This document shows, in pieces, positions 6,608-11,961 of a DNA stretch of 11,961 bases (its first letter is position 1; every line of letters begins with the position of its first letter). The DNA is taken from assembly GCA_003447595.1 (NCBI GenBank), contig DLYT01000102.1, positions 1,098-13,058 of the forward strand. Direction: 5' to 3'. The stretch comes from Porphyromonadaceae bacterium (lineage in GTDB: Bacteria; Bacteroidota; Bacteroidia; Bacteroidales; CAMTPD01). A program made the position numbers and the translations under genes. The notes under the pieces are model-generated. The model made no database searches. It was not told where the DNA came from and saw nothing but the letters and a program-made list of their open reading frames with translations.

Positions 6608-9600
6608 TTATTCAGAAATAATAACACGGAATCCAACGTTAAATGGCGCTTGCCATGGTTGGAAGTATCGACGAGTCCATGCTGTAGATTTAGCAGATCT
6701 ATCGCGCCAAGATCCGCCACATACAGTTTTTTGACCTGCGTATGTAGGGTGTTCTGAGCATTCTGATGCTGTCCATTCTGCAACGTTACCGTGCATGTCG
6801 AATAGACCCCATGGGTTTGCTTTGTATTTACCACCTTCTACACTGATCAAGTTTCCGTCGTTGCTTTCTTTATCGCGAGGAACGAAATCCCAGAATTTAC
6901 GAGTAAAGTGTCCGTCAGGAATTGGAACCGTAGGCTCAAGTCCCCATACGGCAAGATTCTTGATGGTGTAATCGGCCATATTCTCATAGGTTGTATAATC
7001 CAGATTACTTTCACCGTACCACATATCGTTGGCGCTACCGGCACGACAAGCCCATTCCCATTGCTCTTCGGTAGGAAGAGAAATCTTCATGCCTGTTTGC
7101 TCGCTAAGCTTTTTACAATATTCGTTGGCTTCATCCCAAGTAACACGAATAACCGGTTGTTTTGGTTTGTTTGCCGCCAAGCCCGGAGTTGTATGGTCTT
7201 TCCATTGTTCTCCGATATAACGACTGTCATGTTGAGGAACGAGTGCTTTGTATTGCTCGTTGCTTACTTCCATACTTGCCATCCAGAAGCCTTTTTCGAT
7301 AGAAACTTCTTTGTGGTTTACAGGTTGTTTGCCTCCCATGTCTGTACCTTTCATATATGAGCCTGCCGGTACCCATACGAAATTCATTTGCACGCCAGGT
7401 GCAACTTCGATCGATTGATTTTGTTTTGGAGCAGAAGCTTGTTGCATTGCTTTCGCTTTGTCTGCATCAAAACTCCATTTCGAAATCTTTTTAGTATCAA
7501 CCTTCGATGGTTTTACTTTTGCAGGAATTACCTGTTCAGGTGTGCCTTGCTCTTTGATATAAGTAGCATAATCACGAAGCTCTTTTTTCCAATCGGTAGA
7601 AACATTTGCATATTTCTGCATCAATTGTTGGCGACGAGGATATTGCTCGAAGGTTGCCTTGTAGCGACCGGCAATTTCAAAGTCTCCGAAGTAAGGAGCG
7701 TTAAAATCGATCCATTGACAAAGTGTTTGCATGTCTTTGTCATTCAACTTAACGTTGTTGTGCCCTTTGTTTAGCATCTGAATCAATTCACTGTTTGAAG
7801 CGTGATATTCGTAAGGTTGCAATACGTATAGATCGGCTTCTGGACCTTGACGGTACACATATGGGTGAATGTTATAGTAGCTATCGTTTAGATGACGATG
7901 CGTTTGGTAATTCCCCCAACGTACATACTCGGTTTTGTTTTTGTCGGTAAGGTCCATTTGATTTGAGCCATCGTGACAACTGATACAGTATTTGTTAAGG
8001 ATCGGTTGAATTTCGAGCTCATAGGAGAATGGGCGTGTTCCACCTTCCGGTGCTACGATTGCTTTTGGCTTCATGTTTGAAGCGGCAACACGTTTTGGAA
8101 TAGGAATGATGCTTTGGTCTTCGTGGCAACCAACACACGATACTACTTCGCCCGGCATGGCTGTAAACCAACTACGCATCCACTGAATAGCGTTGCCATT
8201 TTCATCCAAAGGTTGAAGAGATACAGGCGTGTTTGCAGGAACTTTGAAGATTGCAGATCCGTCTGCTTCAACATCTACCGTTCCTAGTTCGCGCTTCAAG
8301 TCCCATCCGCTTTGTACACCTAGCGCATCAAAATCGGAAGGAGATTTCATGTATGCAAACTCGTAAGAGAAGACGCGAAGTTTCTTTACCGTACCACGTG
8401 GTACTTTGCGTAAACCTTCACCTTCGTAGATGTCTTGAATAAATACGGTTGCTTCTTTATCTTTTAGATTTACTTTGTCAGGAATAACCGGAGGTGTCTG
8501 ACGTTTGATTACTGGAATAGGAGTCAAATAACCGTCTCCTTCGCTTTCGGTGATCAAAGTCATGTTGTCGAATACATCGACCAAATATACACCCCATAAA
8601 GCATCTTTGTGAGGCTTAGCAGTAACAACAAAGTATTTATCGTTGATTGGGAATGGACGTGAAAACTGTGGATAAACATTATCTACAAGTCTATCTTTCA
8701 TTACCGGTTCAACTTTACGATTTCTGAAAGGTATTTCTTGTACAACACCGTCAGCTTCTTTACGTCCTTTGTTTGGATCGAATACGACAAGTTGACCCGA
8801 ACGAGGTGTTCCATGGTGTCCCGATACAATACCGATAAACTTGTTTCCGGCATTAGGAAGTTGTTGCATGTCATATACACTTGTTGGCCAGAATGAACCG
8901 CTTCCATAAAGTGATTTACACTCTGTTCCATCCGGATTTGAATGCATTACGATGCGTGTAAAATAGTGCGTAAGATCGGTATACTCCCAACGAGTATACA
9001 TGATTCTACCGTTGTTGAGAACCGTTGGTGACCAGTTGCCATCTTGATCGAACGTAATCTTGCGCATAGACTTATCTTTCGGGTCGTAGATCGCAAGATT
9101 CATAATTACGCGTTCTCCATGCTCACAAGGGATACCATTGTATCCGATGTTTGTGGTGAATAAGATTCGTCCGTCGGGAAGATAACATGGGTCTGCAAAT
9201 TCAAGATCCGGTTCTGGGAAGTCTGTGATAACTTTAAGGCTATCTCCACTTAAGTTTACTTCATAAATATGCCATGACGGATATTCTTGATTGTAGAAAC
9301 CATCCAAAACGACAGGTTTAGCTGACGCAAAAAGCATTTTATCTGCATTCCAGTGCATTTGCACATCTGCAATACCTTCTCCATGTTTTGGTTTAAAAAT
9401 GGTGCGCTTGGTTTGTTTTTGAGCTCTTAGGTCGGAAAGCTCACACAATTCAGCATCATAACCCGTAGGAGGGGTTTCGATAAGTCCCATGTAGTTGCTG
9501 AAAGGCATACACATTTTGTTTGCCAACGCCGAACGAGCGTCATCGCCTAGACCGAATCGTGTAACCACGATCTTATCCATATCTAGAGCTGGATTGGCTA

Positions 9601-9907
9601 ATGTAATGTTTCGCTGCTTTTCGATAAGAGCTGCAGCTTCAGTCAAAGCTTTCGTGCTATCGGGACCATTGATGCGCGACTTCACATCTTCGAGATTAGC
9701 TTTGATGTACTCCAATTCTTGCAGAGCTTTGGTGTAATCAAAACCTTTCTGTGTTTTCATGTCTTCGATTGCTAGTTGCAAAGCTTCCGGATTCACCCAA
9801 TTTATGCGCTGACGAATATCCGAGGCAGGAGAATTCGCATGCAAAGGTGAAAACGAGTTTAGCAAAGCAGCAAGCGATGCTACTTGTAAAATTGTTCTAC
9901 GTTTCAC
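6608..9907 (-). CDS. Exported HzsA-related dihaem protein fused to an FGE/SUMF1-type domain
   Basis: This 1099-residue protein begins at a GTG with a signal peptide (KRR, then a hydrophobic stretch to FSPLHA, cleavage probably after A24), so it should be periplasmic. There is no lipobox cysteine. The twin arginine at 3-4 gives it a Tat-like look. Residues 26-165 are a helical region with LANPALDMDKIV, typical of HzsA-related proteins. Residues 180-470 show propeller-like repeats (for example DPCYLPDGRILFTTN and SPTVLNNGRIMYTRW). PGEVVSCVGCHE (585-596) and LNKYCISCHD (637-646) carry two CxxCH c-haem sites, followed by the family hallmark WIDFNAPYFG (732-741). A K/P/Q-rich linker (785-830) leads to an FGE-fold domain (832-1097) with LPTEEQWEWACRAG, GLFDMHGNVAEW, CGGSW and a final NVGFRV. 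The two catalytic copper-binding cysteines expected just after GGS are absent, so it is unlikely to make formylglycine. I recognise the architecture but not the function; it need not have anything to do with hydrazine. Confidence 0.85.
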   Translation of the reverse strand: MKRRTILQVASLAALLNSFSPLHANSPASDIRQRINWVNPEALQLAIEDMKTQKGFDYTKALQELEYIKANLEDVKSRINGPDSTKALTEAAALIEKQRNITLANPALDMDKIVVTRFGLGDDARSALANKMCMPFSNYMGLIETPPTGYDAELCELSDLRAQKQTKRTIFKPKHGEGIADVQMHWNADKMLFASAKPVVLDGFYNQEYPSWHIYEVNLSGDSLKVITDFPEPDLEFADPCYLPDGRILFTTNIGYNGIPCEHGERVIMNLAIYDPKDKSMRKITFDQDGNWSPTVLNNGRIMYTRWEYTDLTHYFTRIVMHSNPDGTECKSLYGSGSFWPTSVYDMQQLPNAGNKFIGIVSGHHGTPRSGQLVVFDPNKGRKEADGVVQEIPFRNRKVEPVMKDRLVDNVYPQFSRPFPINDKYFVVTAKPHKDALWGVYLVDVFDNMTLITESEGDGYLTPIPVIKRQTPPVIPDKVNLKDKEATVFIQDIYEGEGLRKVPRGTVKKLRVFSYEFAYMKSPSDFDALGVQSGWDLKRELGTVDVEADGSAIFKVPANTPVSLQPLDENGNAIQWMRSWFTAMPGEVVSCVGCHEDQSIIPIPKRVAASNMKPKAIVAPEGGTRPFSYELEIQPILNKYCISCHDGSNQMDLTDKNKTEYVRWGNYQTHRHLNDSYYNIHPYVYRQGPEADLYVLQPYEYHASNSELIQMLNKGHNNVKLNDKDMQTLCQWIDFNAPYFGDFEIAGRYKATFEQYPRRQQLMQKYANVSTDWKKELRDYATYIKEQGTPEQVIPAKVKPSKVDTKKISKWSFDADKAKAMQQASAPKQNQSIEVAPGVQMNFVWVPAGSYMKGTDMGGKQPVNHKEVSIEKGFWMASMEVSNEQYKALVPQHDSRYIGEQWKDHTTPGLAANKPKQPVIRVTWDEANEYCKKLSEQTGMKISLPTEEQWEWACRAGSANDMWYGESNLDYTTYENMADYTIKNLAVWGLEPTVPIPDGHFTRKFWDFVPRDKESNDGNLISVEGGKYKANPWGLFDMHGNVAEWTASECSEHPTYAGQKTVCGGSWRDRSAKSTAWTRRYFQPWQAPFNVGFRVIISE

Positions 9908-9960
9908 GGTAATTTTTTTAGTTAGTAAATTTACTTATTCGTTAAGTCGTGTTTAAGATG

Positions 9961-9993
9961 TAAAAGTATATGGAATTAAATTAAAAAACAAAA
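9961..9993 (-). promoter_or_regulatory. Candidate promoter of the HzsA-FGE gene
   Basis: On the minus strand, TTTTG (9989-9993) is followed after 20 bases by TACTTTTA (9961-9968). The spacing fits Bacteroides promoters; the -7 box matches TAnnTTT but ends in A rather than G. The predicted leader before the GTG at 9907 is about 45-50 bases. Confidence 0.4.
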
Positions 9994-10070
9994 TATATTA
10001 ATGGTTTTGCATGCTGCAGTTTTTTATATATGCGGTGAGCTGTCTAAAATAAATGAATTTAGTGAGGTTT

Positions 10071-10080
10071 TTTACGTAAA
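10071..10080. promoter_or_regulatory. Palindrome TTTACGTAAA in the divergent regulatory region
   Basis: A perfect 10-bp palindrome lies between the divergent promoters, 34 bases upstream of the -33 box of the regulator pair and about 80 bases from that of the HzsA-FGE gene. A LuxR-type dimer could bind such a site. There is no second copy nearby, so the operator role is a guess. Confidence 0.25.
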
Positions 10081-10114
10081 TAATTAGCTTTAAGTGGTGA
10101 CGTGAAGTTGTCAT

Positions 10115-10145
10115 TTTGATACTCTACCTTTTTATTTTATCTTTG
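10115..10145 (+). promoter_or_regulatory. Bacteroides-type promoter of the PAS-LuxR pair
   Basis: TTTG at 10115-10118, a 19-base spacer and TATCTTTG at 10138-10145 match the Bacteroides sigma-ABfr consensus at both boxes. Transcription would start near 10152, giving a leader of roughly 80 bases before the ATG at 10231. Confidence 0.7.
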
Positions 10146-10230
10146 TAGAGAGTAGAAATTGCATGACCATCAATATATTTTCTGTTAGAAAGATAGATAG
10201 AGCTTAGGATGGATAAAAGAGAGTTGAATT

Positions 10231-11001
10231 ATGGGTATAATCCTAAATGAGTTTGAACAATATTTTAATTACAATCCAATTGAAGATTTTAGTCCGCATG
10301 AGTATAAGAAAATTATAAGTGATCTTTATCGAAGTTCATCTGTGTGTAGTGCAGCTTTTAATAAAGCTGCATTGATTACGTGCACACAAAGGAGTCAGTT
10401 GTATTATATATCAGATTCTTATAGGGAGCTTACAGGGTATTCGAAAGAAGAGGTGTTGTCAATGGGCGATGAGTTTATTATGCGTATAATGCATCCGGAT
10501 GATCTAAAAGACCTAACCATTCTTAGAACTTCTTTATTTGAGGAGGTGTTGTATCAACGTTGCAAAAAACGTTTTATTCATCATACAATTCATTATAACT
10601 ATAGAATACAACATAAAAAAGGGCATTGGATAGTTCTAGATTGTCATTTGTACCCTATATGTATTATTAATAACAGGCCTCATTTCTTTATCTCTTACAT
10701 TTCTCCTATAGATGAATTTAATAAATTGATTTTTCAGATTTATTTTTTCAGAGAAAACAAACGCTATATCTATAATAATTGCCGAAAGAAATTTGTATTG
10801 GAGGAGAAAATTCAACTTCGAAGTATTGAAATAAGTATACTAGAATACATTGCTAAAGGAAATAGAGAGCATGAGATCGCTAAAAAGATGGATGTAGATG
10901 TGAATCTCATAAAGTATTATAAGAAGTGTATTATGAGTAAATTATCGGTAAATAGTATGCCAGAAGCTATTTATTATGCACTTAAGCAAAATTATATCTA
11001 A
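10231..11001 (+). CDS. PAS domain, LuxR-type helix-turn-helix transcriptional regulator
   Basis: This is probably a one-component cytoplasmic regulator of 256 residues with no membrane segment or signal peptide. Residues 38-158 resemble a PAS fold: LYYISDSYRELTGYSKEEVL, then IMHPDDL (86-92), and HYNYRIQHKKGHWIVLDCHLYPI (121-143), which is typical of the last PAS strands. Residues about 194-254 form a LuxR/GerE helix-turn-helix: IEISILEYIAKGNREHEIAKKM, a recognition helix around VNLIKYYKKCIMSKL, then EAIYYALKQ. No receiver domain or aspartate pocket is present. The ligand is unknown; a haem- or redox-sensing role cannot be judged. AGAGAG at 10218-10223 is a reasonable ribosome binding site for the ATG. 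The gene is AT-rich compared with the sugar-nucleotide genes. A homologous gene follows after 42 bases, probably in one operon. Confidence 0.85.
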   Translation: MGIILNEFEQYFNYNPIEDFSPHEYKKIISDLYRSSSVCSAAFNKAALITCTQRSQLYYISDSYRELTGYSKEEVLSMGDEFIMRIMHPDDLKDLTILRTSLFEEVLYQRCKKRFIHHTIHYNYRIQHKKGHWIVLDCHLYPICIINNRPHFFISYISPIDEFNKLIFQIYFFRENKRYIYNNCRKKFVLEEKIQLRSIEISILEYIAKGNREHEIAKKMDVDVNLIKYYKKCIMSKLSVNSMPEAIYYALKQNYI

Positions 11002-11043
11002 CATCAATTTATTCATAAACATAGTTATACTACAAGCGTATTA

Positions 11044-11799
11044 ATGGGGGAGAATTTTATTTTATTAAAGAGGCTTTTGATCGATAATCAGAAGTTTTCA
11101 GAGCAGTTGTGTTTAGATTCTAATGTGATACAATCAAATATAGAGGCAATTGCATGTACAAATCAGCAAACAATGATTTTGGCAGACCATAGAGATCAAA
11201 CGTTTTCTATCTATAATTATAATGCCGAACTGTACTCTGTTGTAGGAGATGATTACAATCGACTAGATATAGAACATGTTCATTCATATTTGCAGTCTGT
11301 TGATAAATCAATTATCGCTAGATATATCGATATTGTCAATGAGCAGTTTTTGTCTAATCATTCTGACGAAAAGCAATATACATACTTTACGATAAGTCAT
11401 TCTTGGAACACGATCAAGTTTGATTATGCAGTGTTGTTTAAGATTATTCCATATCTATATACTTCAGATATGAAATTACAGGCAACACTTTGTATCATCG
11501 AACCTGTACTTCATGCCGGATGTCCGATTCTTAAAAGATACCATGCGCTTGATTCAAAAGTAGAAGTATACTCCAATTCGATAAAGGATTTTATAGATGA
11601 AGAAGACGTAGAACTTTCAAGTGTCGAGTGTGAAGTGATTCGAATGTCGGGGAAGGGATGGAAAGAACAAGAGATTGCAGATTCTTTATCAATTAGTTTT
11701 TCCACATTAAAACGTATGAAGGTTGGGATATTTGACAAGCTCAAAGTAAAATCAATTTCCGAAGCTATTTTCGTGGCATTTAAAAAAGGATGTATTTAA
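11044..11799 (+). CDS. PAS-like, LuxR-type helix-turn-helix transcriptional regulator (paralogue of the preceding gene)
   Basis: The 251-residue product has the same plan as its upstream neighbour. The C-terminal LuxR-type helix-turn-helix (about 189-249) reads VELSSVECEVIRMSGKGWKE, then EIADSLSISFSTLKRMKVGI and DKLKVKSISEAIFVAFKKG, aligning without gaps to the first protein down to the final residues. The N-terminal 160 residues are more divergent: FSIYNYNAELYSVVGDD (54-70) and the strands at 114-153 suggest a PAS-like fold, but the HPDDL motif is degraded to IEHVHSYL. The two probably arose by tandem duplication followed by change in the sensory part. No separate promoter is visible in the 42-base gap, so co-transcription is likely. 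No strong terminator was found after the stop; only a short all-AT hairpin is present. Confidence 0.8.
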   Translation: MGENFILLKRLLIDNQKFSEQLCLDSNVIQSNIEAIACTNQQTMILADHRDQTFSIYNYNAELYSVVGDDYNRLDIEHVHSYLQSVDKSIIARYIDIVNEQFLSNHSDEKQYTYFTISHSWNTIKFDYAVLFKIIPYLYTSDMKLQATLCIIEPVLHAGCPILKRYHALDSKVEVYSNSIKDFIDEEDVELSSVECEVIRMSGKGWKEQEIADSLSISFSTLKRMKVGIFDKLKVKSISEAIFVAFKKGCI

Positions 11800-11870
11800 A
11801 ATATTTTATATTATTGTGATAATAATAAATAGATAGACGTTAATCTTAAATCTATTTTGCGTATTGGTGG

Positions 11871-11902
11871 TTTGAGTAAATGGTGATTTTGTAATATATT
11901 TG
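11871..11902 (+). promoter_or_regulatory. Bacteroides-type promoter reading out of the right edge
   Basis: TTTG at 11871-11874, a 20-base spacer and TATATTTG at 11895-11902 match the Bacteroides consensus at both boxes. Transcription would start near 11909. No open frame of note follows within the window, so the promoter probably serves a plus-strand gene that begins beyond position 11961. Confidence 0.6.
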
Positions 11903-11961
11903 TGATGAATGTGTTTTTATTAAATAAATTCACGGTATAAGTATTTAGAGATAAGTCTTTT

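Noticed and set aside
6908..7360. Plus-strand open frame of 150 codons inside the HzsA-FGE gene
   Set aside because: It lies wholly antisense to a well-supported coding region with clear domain motifs; its composition is that of a shadow frame.
6617..7414. Reading the C-terminal domain as an active sulfatase-activating formylglycine-generating enzyme
   Set aside because: The two cysteines needed for catalysis are not at the expected place after GGS, and no sulfatase gene is in the window.
7388..7774. Plus-strand open frame of 128 codons inside the HzsA-FGE gene
   Set aside because: It is a shadow of the long minus-strand gene, with no recognisable protein motifs.
10209..10250. Short upstream frame (13 codons, MDKRELNYGYNPK) overlapping the start of the first PAS-LuxR gene
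   Set aside because: It could be a regulatory upstream frame, but it has no good ribosome binding site, and such short frames are common by chance in AT-rich leaders.
11809..11824. Small hairpin after the second regulator gene
   Set aside because: The stem is only 6 bp and all A/T, with no T-run; it is too weak to call a terminator.

Overview
The window looks like a chromosomal segment of a gut-type Bacteroidales (Bacteroides-like) bacterium. I infer this from several promoters of the Bacteroides type (a TTTG box, 19-20 bases, then a TAnnTTTG-like -7 box), mostly weak or absent Shine-Dalgarno sequences, AT-rich intergenic DNA around moderate-GC genes, and the protein families present. I found no tRNA, rRNA, CRISPR array, insertion sequence or obvious phage gene.

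Layout. Positions 1-582 hold no convincing gene but contain several small inverted repeats. A tRNA-dihydrouridine synthase gene (minus strand, 583-1557) is divergent from a two-gene operon, gmd-fcl (1755-4027, overlapping by ATGA). That operon converts GDP-mannose to GDP-L-fucose. It converges, across an 18-bp inverted repeat, on a small sugar mutarotase of the RhaM family (minus, 4102-4434). The mutarotase gene is divergent from a single-domain mannose-1-phosphate guanylyltransferase (4588-5628), which makes the GDP-mannose that Gmd uses. This gene converges, across another terminator-like hairpin, on a DPM1-like family 2 glycosyltransferase (minus, 5719-6447). Positions 1755-6447 are therefore a compact GDP-mannose/GDP-fucose supply block.

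Next is a 1099-residue exported protein on the minus strand (6608-9907). It combines a hydrazine-synthase-alpha-like (HzsA-related) beta-propeller region, two c-type haem motifs (CVGCH and CISCH) and a C-terminal formylglycine-generating-enzyme (FGE/SUMF1) fold that lacks the catalytic cysteines. It ends in a strong intrinsic terminator. Its upstream region (9908-10230) is shared with a divergent pair of paralogous regulators (10231-11001 and 11044-11799). Each has an N-terminal PAS or PAS-like region and a C-terminal LuxR-type helix-turn-helix. A good Bacteroides promoter at 11871-11902 points out of the right edge, so another plus-strand gene probably starts just beyond the window.

The most unusual part is 6608-11799: a predicted periplasmic dihaem/FGE fusion, of a type I associate mainly with Planctomycetes, Verrucomicrobia and Lentisphaerae, divergent from two tandem PAS-LuxR regulators. 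Its function cannot be read from the sequence. All family assignments here are from motif reading, not from a database search.
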